A DNA stretch of 58,154 nt from Diatrype stigma (lineage: Eukaryota > Ascomycota > Sordariomycetes > Xylariales > Diatrypaceae), in the NCBI GenBank assembly GCA_022225965.2, contig JAKJXP020000171.1, positions 1 through 58,154 on the forward strand, read 5' to 3'. The number at the start of each line of letters is the position of its first letter. Position 1 is the stretch's first letter. Of the stretch, positions 24,725 to 37,114 are shown in pieces. The translations under genes and the position numbers were made by a program. Below the pieces are notes generated by a model. The model searched no databases. It saw only the letters and a list, made by a program, of their open reading frames with translations, and was not told where the DNA came from.

Positions 24725-26144
24725 CTTGTGTAGTCTAGTATTGTCTTGCTTCTTGTCGCGCGTTGTCAATATTCCTGCTTCGGTGCTTCGTTTCTCGCTT
24801 GCTGGGGAATCGAGTCTAGTCGAGCTGGCGATTAGGGGGTCGGAGTGGAGGAACTGCTGAGCCTTCTGGGCGTGTGCCTGCAGTTGTATTCTTAAGGAGG
24901 TTTGAGGCCAGCGGCGACAGACCGACCGAGCAAGCTTCGCGAACTGGTTGTCGCTGTGTCTATGTCTTATGTGCTTGGTAAGGTATATGTACAGCGATGT
25001 TGAAGGGTACAAAGTGGCAGGTTCGTATTAATACAAAGATCTAAAATAATGTGGTTCCAGTTACATGCTGTGCCGATGCTGTGCTGTGTCGTTAGTCCAG
25101 AGCTTAGGTACAGGCAGGTACTGTATGCTGCCGTGGTGGTGGTGGATGTGTCTGGTGAAGGTGTCCTGAACTAGAGCTGACAGACCTGGCATTTTGGCGC
25201 TATATTCAGCTGGCAGGTTTTTGGGATTGCGTCGGCGGCAGCTGGCAATAGGGGCTCCATTCCAGCAGCAGCCCGAGGTCTAGAGGTCATCGATCGACTA
25301 TGGAATAGCGTTCACTGATTCACAATGGCTTCATATGCACACATGCACTTCGACATCCCCCCTCCAAGCTGAGGACAAATGTATAAAATGAAATATATAA
25401 CAACAATTAAAAAACTCCGGACTGTGCTCCAATTGACCATTGAGTACATGTCGTTTCATGTCTTGAATTCATTCGTGTTATTGATTGTGAACAAGTCATT
25501 GACTAAGTACCTTGGTAGGTTTTGGTTTGTCTAGCTCTAAATCTTCAGACGGGAGTTTCAAGCGTCATACAGAGATAGATACTACCTATTTATTGCCCAA
25601 GTAGATAGATCCGAGTTGTCCAACATTGTGCGGTCGGGACTGCCCAGGTGTTAGAGCTGCCACCTGCAACATGGTTCAATGGCAGTTGCCTCGCCATGTT
25701 GATATTGTATGTGATCTATGTATGTATGGAAAGCATCGTGCCTTCCATCGTTACTGAGAAATACTTATGTAGTTAGGTAGCTCCTCCTTGACGACATAGA
25801 CTCGTGCCTTCCCTTTCCCTACCACTTGGACCAAATGCAATTTCCTTCCTGGAGTCCTTCCTAGAAATGTGTTTGTTGATGCCCCCAATGTCCTTTAGAT
25901 CGACTACCTAAGTACTCAACATCGTCCATGATCATTCTACCCAATATTGCAATATTGCTCGTCTTGCTTTCTACAGCACCCGTAGAATGACTATTGCTAC
26001 GAGCCTCATACATTGAACCTATAGCATAACTTGGGATATCTCCGACCGTCATATTTATCTTCTTCAACCTGTGATTGGGACTGCTGTGCTTGTGCAGCCG
26101 TCAAGCCCGTGGTCTTTCATCCGCTTCCACCATCTACCGCTGCA
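24725..26144. other. Intergenic region between divergent genes
   Basis: Promoter regions of sec11 (minus) and of the plus-strand membrane protein. Several TAGGTA-type words and a short TATG repeat near 25718 occur. No gene or RNA recognised; short open frames on the minus strand (to 26067) have no protein signature. Confidence 0.5.
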
Positions 26145-27430
26145 ATGTCCGAGTCGGCGCCTCTCATCCCACGGGCCGGAGAGAGTCACGTATGAGGTTG
26201 TATCCTGCTTTAGACCATGATATACTGACGGTTAGGCAGCCGATCTTCCTCAGAGCTGCACATTCTCCATGGCCTCAAGTCGACCAGGGCATCTTGACCG
26301 GCATTCGTCTGCTCCTAACTGGATACATTACGGCAGTGGTTGGAGTCGCCCTCAAGTACAAGCTCGAGGACGATAGCCTCGATAACAAATGGAGTATCAT
26401 CTTTCGATTCTCGACCGTCTCCTACTTCTTGCTTTGGGCATGGCATCTACTCCTGACAGTTAGTAATCGAATACGCCATGCCGTGAACCTGCTATGCTCA
26501 GCTTCAGATGTGGCTAACTTCCGAAAAAGCTGTGGACCGCGATGCATTTCTTTTTCCCGTACGAGATTGAAGAAGATACTGAGGGTAGTCGCCAGCATCG
26601 CTTGAAAGCCAAGCTCATCACCTACTTGTCCCCCCCGAGCGATGCCACGAACGCCAACGCTCGATTTCTATTTACCTTGTTCTACATTGTGGTCCACGTA
26701 TTTGCTTTCTTGAACACATTGGTCTACTGGGGTGTCGAAGTCCCGGCTGGACATGGTGGTTTTCGACCCCCGGCATACCCAAAGCATCCCCATGGGGGGC
26801 CCGGTAGCAACGCAACGGCAACAATCATGTACGCTCCAGGTAAGTCTTTCTAGATGACTCGCATCCTTGGGGCGATATCGGGATACGTTCTTCCAACTCC
26901 AAGGACTAACATGGATCGGCAGACAAGGGATTGTTCGAGGAAGATGACATCAAGCCATTTACCATCATCAACCTCTCCATCATCAACTCAGTCATCGCGG
27001 GCATTGAGATATTTTTCCTCAACAGCATCCGTCGACCCACAGTGAGTGCCTCCTGAACGCATGCCCCTTGACCACATGTTAGACATTGACCACGCCTCGG
27101 TTCTAGCTCGTAGTAGGCCAAACCGCCGGTATCATGTTGGCAAGCTTCTTGTACCTGGTTTGGGCCTGGTTTGGTGGAGTGGTCACGGGACAGCCTGGCA
27201 TCTTCTTCCTGAATGCCGAAGAGATGGGTGGGCAGATGGAAGCAGTCATTGCTGCCATGATCGTATTCGTTTCCCTCACCCCGGGGTGTAAGTCGCACCC
27301 TGATCCGAGCTTTATTGGCGTCGATGTAGACATGCTGACAAATATCCCTCAATGGTGATAAGTGTTCGCCTACATGTATGGCCTCATCGCGATGCGCGAA
27401 CAAATGACTGCTGTTTCTTACCGTTCGTGA
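26145..27430 (+). CDS. Multi-pass membrane protein of unknown function
   Basis: Six exons: 26145-26189, 26240-26458, 26530-26839, 26923-27041, 27107-27287 and 27363-27430. Introns are 50-83 bp and all GT-AG, with clear CTGAC/CTAAC branch sites; 313 residues. The first exon encodes MSESAPLIPRAGESH, and the splice into PIFLRAAHSPW avoids the in-frame ATG at 26192, which lies inside the intron. Six hydrophobic segments follow, at about 33-53, 66-88, 127-147, 195-216, 230-250 and 265-285, with a short seventh near the C-terminus (AYMYGLIAM). A hydrophilic loop with GHGGFRPPAYPKHPHGG lies after segment 3. The family is common but uncharacterised in filamentous fungi; in topology it resembles the FAR-17a/AIG1 membrane hydrolases, though I cannot confirm their catalytic Thr/His pair. 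Function is left open. Confidence 0.72.
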
Positions 27431-29825
27431 GGCCGAACTCGACGGAGGAGATCAACACGTCACATCGGTAGTGGGGAGGCTGCGGGGGAATGACTAGGTA
27501 CGTAGGAGTGTTGATGTGGTATGGCTGGCGCATCGGTCTGATTACCTAAGTATGGCTTCATTCGCCTTGTCGGAAGTCTGAGTCACTAATAGGTGCTATA
27601 GGTACTATGGTATCGAGAACCGGAACTAACCAACCGGGACGGATCGATGGTGTGGTCCACACGGACCACACCGGGGTTTTGGTTTTGCGCGGCTCAAGGG
27701 TGTGCTGGAATGTTTGGTGTGAATGACGAACTGGCTCAGCTGAGTGGAACTTTTCTCAAAACGGTGGCATCGTACACTTCCTAGAAGTAGATATGCTTAT
27801 ATCCAGTGAATTCAAGGATTCACGGTATCCTTGGAAGACTCGAGGTGTGTTGTCAAGCGGCTTTTTTCACACCTCCTCATCCCTAAGGCTCCGATCCAAG
27901 GTCAGATGAATCTAGAATTGCCTAGTGGGTGATGATGCTGTCTTTACTCCCCGTGAGTACTTCGTACAGCGCATACTAGAAGCTCGACACGTGAGGGCGG
28001 TATTAGGGCTGATGAGTGAGTATATCCCTGTCTACCCAAACCTGCGGGGTCTTAATTCCCCACGTTCATCTGACATACGCAATTGGTACTACAGAGTCAT
28101 ACAGATGCATCTCGATGTTTACTGGCATTATCCTTTGAGGGGAGAATTAGCGGCTACGTGTGCCTGAATTTAGTACGACGCAGTTGCTAGGCTCCCCCAC
28201 CACCAAGTTGCGCCAACACCACCAACTCCTATCTCTACACGATGCTATCGTATTATGTAGGTGCGAAGCATGAGTGGGGATGACGTCTTACTAGCATGTA
28301 CATACGTGAAGGGCGGTCTTCTGCCCTACCCCGGCTTCTTTCCTCAGTTCGGTCAAGTACCTACTTGGTCATGCCAGGCGACTGTCTATCAGAGATCCCC
28401 GCCAAATGGTATGGTCGCAATATGACAAGTCAGTGTAACCATCACAAGCTGATATGCAGCAATAGCATGCATGGTGAAGCGCCCGGCTTGATAGGCCAAG
28501 GCGACGTCCTACATATGCACACATACAAATCGCACGCAACCCACCTAGCCCACCCATCCCTCCGTGGTAGTCCAGTCCGACCGGGGGTGGCCACTGAGGA
28601 TCTGGGGAAATTCATCCGGCCCTTGCTCACTCGCGCTTATCTGCAGATTGTGAGTTGTGCAGACACGCAAAAGATTGGTAGATAGCCCGCCCCCAATTTG
28701 CGAACATGGCATAGCCAGGCAGACGCTGCAGACTCGACAGAACAGGATGGTCACTGGTGGATGGACAATGCGTGAGATTGAGTGACCAACCGGACAATTA
28801 GCTACCCAGGTAGCCCATCTACCTAGTCCAGCATCCTACGTGCAGTTTGCTTTCCCTTTCCCTTTCCATTGGAGGCCCTCTCTGCCTAGTTGTCCATTTC
28901 CGCCATTCCTTACCTCGATTTACCTTTACTGGTTAAATGAATGTCTCATCCTATTCCCCTTGAAGACACCCGAAGTATACTTGTTATCCAAAGCCTGGAC
29001 ATGTCACAAGGCTTAGCTGACAACCCATTGTATCTCTTCACACCGAGACTTGAGTCTGGGCATGCAATCCAAGTACCTATGTTTTAGAGCATCCGGACAC
29101 CTAAATGACCTAACCACACACCACACAGCCCACACTGACGATAACCCCCCCCCCATTTGGGATATGGGCGGATAACATTGGACCGTTATAGTAGGCTATA
29201 GTACCTAGGCAAGCTAAAGTAGGCAACTAGTAGGGGTGGCTGCATGGTCTACAGGCATCTCGGCGACGATCTGAGACCCATTTCGACAAATCAGCACCCA
29301 GTTCTTGGTTTCTGAAAGTTGGGTGACACCGGCCAAGTGGCCCGGCAGCGGAATAAGACTGAGGCTGTGTGGATTGGCTGTCCAGGTTGTGTGGTGGTGT
29401 GGGCTGCGTTGGAATGGGGAAAAAAGATAAATATGCTCGATACCCCCCCTCCAAAGATGCCCCTTTTTCCCTTTGTTCTTCCTCCCCCACGCCACAATCA
29501 TAAGGGTCGCAAAGCATCAAGGCATTATCCCCAGATACATTCGTTTATCCTCGAATCGACTCTGGGTGTAGGCCGCCCGGACCCCTGTCAATCCTTTCCT
29601 TCTGTGTTTGTCACCGACACAACTCTTTTTTCACCCTCTCTTTTTCACCAACTTCTCCCCCCTCTGGTGAAACCCACACTCTTTTCGTCACTCTCTTTGA
29701 AATCCTCACATCGGAACTAGATAGACAGTCACCCCTGGATAGTTCTCAGTCATCCCGATCTACAACTCACCAGTCTCACCACGCATTTTCGATTTCCTTC
29801 CCGACTCCGCTCAACCGCCGCCGTC
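27431..29825. other. Intergenic region
   Basis: No convincing gene in about 2.4 kb. Contains a perfect 10-bp-stem foldback at 27649-27672, short C runs (around 29147), and, from about 29550, a pyrimidine-rich stretch typical of a fungal promoter and leader before the BTB gene. Overlapping open frames at 29214-29720 on both strands are low-complexity and not called. Confidence 0.5.
27649..27672. repeat. Perfect inverted repeat, 10-bp arms and 4-base loop
   Basis: GGTGTGGTCC, then ACAC, then GGACCACACC. As RNA it would form a very stable GC-rich hairpin; as DNA it is a dyad suitable for a dimeric regulator. It lies 219 bp after the stop of the six-exon membrane protein gene. No role is known. 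Confidence 0.75.
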
Positions 29826-30698
29826 ATGTTCAAACGCTCGTTCCGGTCCCGGGACCGAGTCGACAAGTCGTCGAGGTTGGTGAAGAAGTCGAACACGGCT
29901 CAGGATGCACAGAAGCTCTCGAAACTGCAGCGGTCGATCGAGGAGACTCTCCCCGTGAAGAGGACCCTCAACTCCCCGATCGTCACCCTGACGGTCGGCC
30001 AGGAAGGTCGGCTGTTCGCGGCCCACGAGGAGGTCCTGTGCCAGTCGCCGTTCTTCGAACAGGCCTGCCGGGACCAATACCTCGAGGCGCAGAGCAAGAG
30101 GATTTCACTCCCCGATCAGGAGCCCGAGGTTTTCTCGGCTGTCCTTGAGTACCTTTACAAGGGCGACTACTACCCCCGCTTGTTGCACAACAAGCACCGC
30201 AACTCTTGGGAGCTCGAGGACGCTGTGCGGACCCCGGATCCTTCCGAACACAACAACCACCACAACCACCACCACCACCACAACAACAACAATGCAGGCG
30301 GTCGCGGATCATCCGTCGAGGCCACAATGTACATCGCGGGCGTGGGGCAACACTTGCTCCGGGATACGGTTGTCTACTGCGCGGCCGACAAGTTCGGCCT
30401 CGAGGAGCTCAAGCGCCTTGCTCTCCGGAAGCAGGGTCTGCAGAGTGGGATCGACGTCGCCACGATCCTGCGGTCGGCGCAGTACGCCTACGACAACACG
30501 CCCGACACGGACTCGCGGCTCCGCGCGCACTACCTGGCCCTGATCATCCGCTGCCGCAAGACGTTCAAGCGGAGCGGTACCATGCAGGCGGAGATGGAGC
30601 GCGGCGGTAAACTCTTCTTCGACCTGTTCGTGGCCATGTGCAACCACCTCGACGACGTCGTGGAGATGAGCAACGCTCGGACCCCCAAGACGATCTGA
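29826..30698 (+). CDS. BTB/POZ domain protein
   Basis: Intronless, 290 residues. The N-terminal 45 residues are basic (MFKRSFRSRDR start, several KK and RR pairs). The BTB/POZ fold begins near residue 50 with IVTLTVGQEGRLFAAHEEVLC, SPFFEQACR and ISLPDQEPEVFSAVLEYLYKGDYYP (to about 120). It is interrupted by a low-complexity His/Asn insert (about 139-156), then continues with LLRDTVVYCAADKFGLEELKRLALRK, a BACK-like helix pair. No MATH, Kelch or zinc finger is attached. Such fungal proteins may act as Cul3 adaptors or dimerising scaffolds; the partner is unknown. The ATG at 29826 follows a long pyrimidine-rich leader and starts the first Met of the conserved frame. Confidence 0.85.
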   Translation: MFKRSFRSRDRVDKSSRLVKKSNTAQDAQKLSKLQRSIEETLPVKRTLNSPIVTLTVGQEGRLFAAHEEVLCQSPFFEQACRDQYLEAQSKRISLPDQEPEVFSAVLEYLYKGDYYPRLLHNKHRNSWELEDAVRTPDPSEHNNHHNHHHHHNNNNAGGRGSSVEATMYIAGVGQHLLRDTVVYCAADKFGLEELKRLALRKQGLQSGIDVATILRSAQYAYDNTPDTDSRLRAHYLALIIRCRKTFKRSGTMQAEMERGGKLFFDLFVAMCNHLDDVVEMSNARTPKTI

Positions 30699-33600
30699 AG
30701 GGGGGTGCCTTCTTGCTGGTTGTGATTATAACTAGCAAAAGCAAAGCATGTGATTTCTCCCACCCACGGACGCTGGTCTTCCCTGACGGACGGAATTCTC
30801 CACATGAAAAAAAAGAAGACAAAGAAAAGATCAACAACAAAAAAACGATGCGGCGTTTTCGAGTTTTGGCGAGGATAGTGGATCGCTGCTATATGTCGCT
30901 AGTAGTAGCAGTGAGGGGGGCATGGCTTTGTTTCCCTGCTCTGATTGCCCGTGTCATCTGGTTTTCGTTCCCCGCTCACAGTTTTTCGACGCATCTCAAC
31001 TCTCCCAACTACGGAGCTCATCAGATTGGAAATACCATTTGGGAGAGTTTGTTTTATTACATACACACTCCACTTTTTGCTAAGGTTGGGGCGTCCGATC
31101 ATGGTTTGTTTTTCTGTTTTCTCGGGGGAGAGAGGGAGAGGAATGTTTCGAAGAGGGTGAGACCAAACGGGGGTCGACGAACGTACATGGATGATCTAGC
31201 TGGGCTACGTCGTCATCATCTTGTTCCCCTTGCCCCCTCGCCGTTCCAGCTGTCTGCCATGTCTAATGACCCAGAAGCTCGCAACTCCGGTGCTTATCGT
31301 TTATGGATGGATTCTCGTCTTCCTGTTCCCGATGGAGTTCCTTCATGCTTTTTTTACGGTCTGTTTTGGTACTGGGAACCGGTCAACTGTTGGTTTTCTC
31401 CAAGCATACACTTCTCCAAAAAAACGACAAAACACAACACAGAATGATGCACAACACGAGCACTGCTTTCTCCCCCCTCCATCATGGACTCGGGAAAGGG
31501 AAAGGGGAAGGAAAGGTTTACGGCTGCGATTACGGTTATTATGGCAACGACAACTAATCTGCTTTTATGGTTTACGCGCGAGTTTCTGTCTTCTGGTTTT
31601 CTTGCCGCCTGCTTGCTACTGCTACTCCTTCTCGCTTGCGAGAGGGGAACAACAGCAAGCAGCAGGCGGCAGCGGAGGACGAAATTGGACTCACAGGCTT
31701 GGGCACGCGCCTCCTTCAGCTGCCATATTCCCTAACCCCCATCTCCTATGTTCACACACCGATGGACGCAACAACAACACCACCACCCAGAATGCCAGAC
31801 AACACACTACCACAACGCGTGCGCACGAACGCATATTACTACTCCTGGCCCCCGAGGTGAAACGGGGACGGGAGGAACACATGTTACTAGTATGCGCGCG
31901 TTTATTCTGCGGTGGCCACCACACCCCCTGCCCTGAACATAAAACCAGTCTGCATTTGGTTTTCTGCTCGCAAGAACAAAAAGAAGAAAAAAAGAACAAC
32001 CCACATCCACACCCCAAAAAAGCCGAAAAGCTCCACACGTTCACAAGACAAAAACACGGGACTGACGAACTAACGAACGTAACGAACGCAACGATCACGC
32101 GATGGGATTGGGATGGATTGATCTGCTGGGGTTGGTTATGGCTGTTACCCCTATCTACCTGCCTACCTGCCTACCTGCCTGCCCGCCTAGTCTAGACGAC
32201 TGGGCTGTCTAGGTAAGGTAGCTAGGTAGCATGCAAAAACATCATTGAATCAGCCTAACCCAACCTTGGGACCAAAAAATTCACAAAAAAAGTCAATTTC
32301 CGGAAAGGGTGCGTGGTCTTGGGATGATACCGAGAATTTTTGGACGAGGAATGGAGGAGAAGGAGATGGAAGTGGGAAGGGAGAGGGAGAGAAACCGAAT
32401 GACAAGATACCTTAGCTGGCATGCTAGCATACCAGCAATCTACCTATTCTCCCTCCTTTCCGGCCCGTCTCCTCTCTGCACTCGCTCAGCCTGCCTTGAT
32501 GGCGGCTGAAAGAGGACTTCCCCTCCCCTATATACGTCCTATCCCAAGCCCCCCTTTTCGTGTTGGGGCGAGTTAATGAAAGATTGCCTGCCGCCTCAAA
32601 CCGTGCGTCTTCTTCTGATGTCTTCTCTCGAGTGACTGTGAAATGAAATCGCGTTGTATGTGTAGATGTAGACTAGACGTAGATGGTAGTAAACGTCCCC
32701 TGCAGTGGTGGCTACCTTCTCACTTGATAGCTGTAGTGTCTTGGGGGTGTGATGGGTTGCAAGGTAGATAGATAAACTTCACGGGTTGTCCCTGGAGTTG
32801 AAACGTCTTGGCTCTTGTCCTGTCGCCTCTACTGGTACACATGAGGCCGACTGTCCGTCACCATCGAGTCAGGTTGAACGAAGTTACGATGGCGCATTTT
32901 GACAGAAGACGTTCTTGGCCTTAGTTACCCTGCGAGAGGATGTCCTGTTCCACAGGTCATGAACAGACATAGGTTTGAGCACAGCGTCCTCATCTCGTAA
33001 TCGACATTGTATTTTCTGGTAGAAATATTAGAGTAACTCGTACTCCTAACTAAATATGGCCACTTGACTAAACGCCCAACCCATAGCGACGCCGCAATGA
33101 GTATCCGGGAGGGTGTTGTCTTTACCTTTGCCACGAGTGAACTGAAAAACGCACTAGGACATATATTAAATATGGGTGAAAACTCGGAGCAGTGACGAGA
33201 AGGGAGGGCGAACCCCCCCCCCATCCCAGTTTACTACACTAAGTGGCTCAAGGTGCTATTATATGCCACTTTTTCTTCCTACAGTGGCTATGGACATGAC
33301 TACGAACTTCTTGGGTCGGTGTTCCTCTTCAGGTATAGGAAAGAGGGCGGTCGTCACCGTATTTGTCAACTGCTTTTTGCAGTTCGCCACCGAAAGCGGC
33401 GGCAAAGAAGGGATTATACCTGGGTCAACCGTCAAGCAGGAATACGGGTACGACTCCTAATATCATATCGAATACTACCTTATCTTGACATGACTCCTAT
33501 GGGGATTTCCCTTTAAGTTTGGTCTTTATTTAGTGGTGTTGTGTCTTCCAGCGCCTTGCAGATGGACTTTCGATATTGTGGTCAGGCCAGGTCCTCCGCA

Positions 33601-36234
33601 GTATGATAGCTTACCTCATCTATACGGTCACCATCAGTTCTCCGGGAAGCGCCATATACTAGACGCTGTGCTCTGCCTGACATGTTGAGACAATTGCTAG
33701 ATCTCCAGTGCCCCCTTTTCGCTGAGTGCAGCGTCCCAGTGCATATAGCTGTCACCCGCTTTAGACAGATAATTTGTGCCTTCGGAGTGAAGCTATTTGA
33801 TAGCATTATATAAATCACGGCTACTTATCCCGGCCGGTAAAGAGGATAGTTGAAAGTTTGTGATGCGCGTCATCATACTGAGACTTCTCTTCAACATACC
33901 ATGACCGTGCGATAGTCGGGAGATAAAGGTGCGGCAACGCCCATCTAGTAGCATGCTAAAGTGGTATGTACCAAGGATGAACTAACAAAAATATTTCGAG
34001 CTTGAAGGCGTCCGTCGGATACTAAAGGCAAAGCCGTCTTGTTAACTAAAAAATACCTAGGTAGAGCGCGCGATGAGACGATTGCCGCTTAAATTTGAGG
34101 TTTTCGCAAGAGGAGTAGGTAACTATCACGATGTATTTTGGATGGCAACGTCAGGTGCTCGGGATCTAACATGGTGAAGAAGAGGCGTAATCACCAATTA
34201 ATCACTTAATCAGCCCTAGCTTATCTTCTGTAGAATGAAGTACAGAGTAAACTCGATTCGAAAGGCGGACAAGACGATCCATATATGTGTGAACAGTCAG
34301 CAACGAAATACCTAAAGGGGGAAGACACCTGCACCTAGGTAAGTCGGGTGTCGGTAGGTGCCGGGACCCGGAGGCACCTCGAAGGCTTATCTCGATCTAC
34401 CGAATGCTCTTTCCGGGTCCACCGCCGGGGCGCCATTCGGACCGCACGTGCCTCTTCGTCCTAAACAGGAAGGTAGCAAAGCATGGGTATGGATGTATGT
34501 AGGTAGGTAGTATGTATGTATGTAGGTAGGTAACGAGTGCCCGACCTCTGCGATAAGGAAAGCAACCTTGGAACCTTAGAAAGAAACGCCCCGAAGCCAA
34601 GTCAAGCCCGTTCGTTGATGAGTGTTGGCTGCGCACATGCAGTCCTGTTGTTGCTCAGCTCCCTCGACGGTTTCTGTCCAACCGACGCAATGAACGAATG
34701 GGTGGCGGTGGCGAGAGCTGAAACACCCCGTACCAAGCCCGCGGATACGACTCAGCGATACGCAACCTTAAAATCCACCTCGTTCTAACCCGGATCTACC
34801 TACCTAGGTATCCAGTTGGGTTTTGGAGGCATACAGATAGTTACATCCCGGCAGATACAGCTGAATGAGAAATCGGACCTAGCGAGTTCGTGGTGTACAT
34901 CTCGACCCGACAGCATGGTCTCCTCGCACTCGCCCATGAGATCAACTGAGTCGTATGTTGGTAGTTCGTGCAGTTCGCGGTAGTTAGTTCGTCGCCCGGC
35001 GCTTGCAATAAGAGGCTGGACGTTCAGGATACGTGACACGGCATTGAACAGCTGGCTGGTCACGGTGTGACATGGGACGGCCCATCTTAATACACGCCTA
35101 CGTAGTACACGACAAGCTGTCCCAGAAACTTCGGGCAATTTTAAGCTCGTCTTGAACTGTTCTGCCCGCTTGTCCGACATATCTAATTACTCGTGCAATG
35201 TCTAGGTCTATAGGTGTCTTTCCCGGTTAGTCCCGAACGTGTGAGACTGCTTAGCATTCCTCTTACGCTGATAAGAATTGGGGCTGACGCGAGTCGGGCG
35301 TTTACTATCAACAATCTTTCTCGAGGGAATATAGTTCATAACGATAAAGCTGGTCTCGGGCTGGCCAGATGTTGCTCCAGCTCAGGGCTTGCAGATCACG
35401 GCCTCGCCGTCCGAGGCTCCGTCAGCATCAGCAGGAAGCCGTGAGTGCACCGGCTGCTGCAACCAATCGTGGCCGGAACACCTGCAACCTTGGCTACCGC
35501 GATGCTTCGAGGTTCTGTTGGCCAAAGGAACGCTGCGCGTCAATAGCACGCACTTGGCAGTTCTGCCGATAGCTTTCTCTCTCTCGTGATTGGCTCAGAA
35601 ATGGTTCTAGCTTATTTCTAGCCCCGTTCTTTACATACGATTCCTTGCATCCATTGATAAGAAGGTGATTGGTACCACTACATCCGTAGATCTCGAGGCT
35701 CGATGAGGGAGTTGTCTGAGCTTGTATCGTACAAAACGTATTGTATGTGGGGACCAAAGAAAACCTGGTTTAAAGAGAGTTGGCACACTACGAGCGTACT
35801 ATAGCAGCAATCAAGCTGCCCCAGATATGATAGTCGAAACAGGCACACAAAAGCTCTTATGAAAGCTGCTTCCATCACTTCCTTGCTTCGGCCGAAAGAC
35901 TTCAAGCGACTGACTATGCAGGTGTGGCACGTTACGCAGTATGTGCTGTAAAATCGCCTAGTCGCCCAAGATGTTTGCTGTACACAACGAGGCCGCAAGG
36001 AGTCGGGGAAAAGAAAAAAAAAAGAAAAAAAGAAAAGAAACGAAGAAACACAGAAACGAAGAAACACAGAAACAGAGCTTCGGTTCCATAGCCTAATGCC
36101 AGCCGAAAACTAAAACATTGCGGCGCCTTGCCCGGATAGTCAGGCGGGTAAAGCTACTCCAACGGCTACTCCAAGATTGTTGGTACGTAGCAGTTCCAGT
36201 TCCTTAGCCCGCATTCCTTGGCTGTGCCGTGCCG
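30699..36234. other. Long gene-poor region
   Basis: About 5.5 kb without a convincing gene. The first 1.5 kb, after the BTB stop, has overlapping open frames in several phases (up to 324 codons) that are low-complexity and stop-poor by composition; it is probably 3' UTR and spacer. Perfect TACCTAGGTA palindromes are at 34054-34063 and 34801-34810, and a GTAT/GGTA microsatellite at 34491-34532. A minus-strand frame of 126 codons (35180-34800) starts with ATG but has no recognisable domain. The last 300 bp are A-rich near 36010-36080. Confidence 0.5.
34491..34532. repeat. GTAT/GGTA microsatellite
   Basis: Mixed tetranucleotide tract of GTAT, GGAT and TAGG units, related in unit sequence to the terminal array at 58034. 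Intergenic. Confidence 0.75.
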
Positions 36235-36236
36235 TA

Positions 36237-37114
36237 GGTACAAATCGGGTGTACTAAGTATCCGAACAGGCCCTTATTTTTACATTTTACTTAATAACAC
36301 AACCACGCTTATGTAATATAAACTGAAAATTTAATATAATATACTTTTCGATATAAGGATTTATATAAAATTAAAACGTTTTCATTTTTTCCTTTATATA
36401 TACGATATATATAAGTTTAAAGTATAAGATTTTTATTAACGATTTTAAATATATACGTTATATAATTAAATAAAACGTTATAATTATAAAACTTACTATG
36501 TTTTATACTTTACATAAAGCTTTATATAATATTTAAAAACCGAAGTTTTAATGTATTATTTTATATTTTATATTAATTATTAAAAAGTAAAGGTTTATAA
36601 TATAAAAAGATGTAAATCCTTTAATAACTTATTAATTACTTCTCCGATTAATTTTATATTTTATATATAGGTTTTAATATATATAAAGAATGTTCATAAA
36701 AAATATCTCCCCATATTACGTAAGAGTTAATGAGATGCATATTATTAAGTCTTTATTTTAAATATATATTAAAATACGAATTATATATCGAGAAAAACTA
36801 AACTTTATTTTTATATATAATATATTAAGTAAAGTTTAATATAACGTTAAATTCAAGGTTTTATAAAAATTAATTTAAGAATAAACCGAAGGTTTATATA
36901 TATTATATTATTATTATATTATTTATCTTATTTTATACCTTTATATAAAGAAAATCCTAAGTTTTAAAATCGGCGTTATATTCTTTATATAAATAATTAC
37001 CTAGTATATAAATTTCATCATTATATAAAGCCTGGTTGTTAAGTTATTAAATTTAAAAGCTGGTGGTACAGGTATGGTTTACTGTTCGGATACTTAGTAC
37101 ACCCGATTTGTACT
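36237..37114. mobile_element. Non-autonomous TIR DNA transposon remnant, AT-rich and RIP-like
   Basis: The ends are perfect 32-bp inverted repeats at 36238-36269 and 37082-37113, beginning GTACAAATCGGGTG and ending near CCGAACAG. One further base on each side (G and T, read as a G-to-A difference) extends them to 33, and TA flanks both sides (36235-36236 and 37115-37116), fitting a TA target-site duplication as made by Tc1/mariner/Fot1/pogo-type elements. Just inside, imperfect subterminal repeats share CAACCA[C/G]GCTT (36291-36310 against 37028-37050 reversed). The interior is extremely AT-rich with many TpA steps, as expected after repeat-induced point mutation, and has no usable open frame. 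Length is 878 bp, so this is a MITE-like or deleted copy. The superfamily is an inference from the TA flank alone. Confidence 0.85.

Noticed and set aside
26192..26239. ATG at 26192 as start of the six-exon membrane protein
   Set aside because: It lies within a clean GTATGA...CAG intron with a CTGAC branch site; the upstream ATG at 26145 plus splicing gives a better protein start.
31221..32195. 324-codon open frame downstream of the BTB gene
   Set aside because: Does not start with ATG, overlaps another open frame in a different phase, and the product is low-complexity with no domain or consistent codon bias.
34800..35180. 126-codon minus-strand ORF
   Set aside because: Starts with ATG but has no recognisable domain, signal peptide or clear codon bias, and lies in a repeat-rich gene-poor region.
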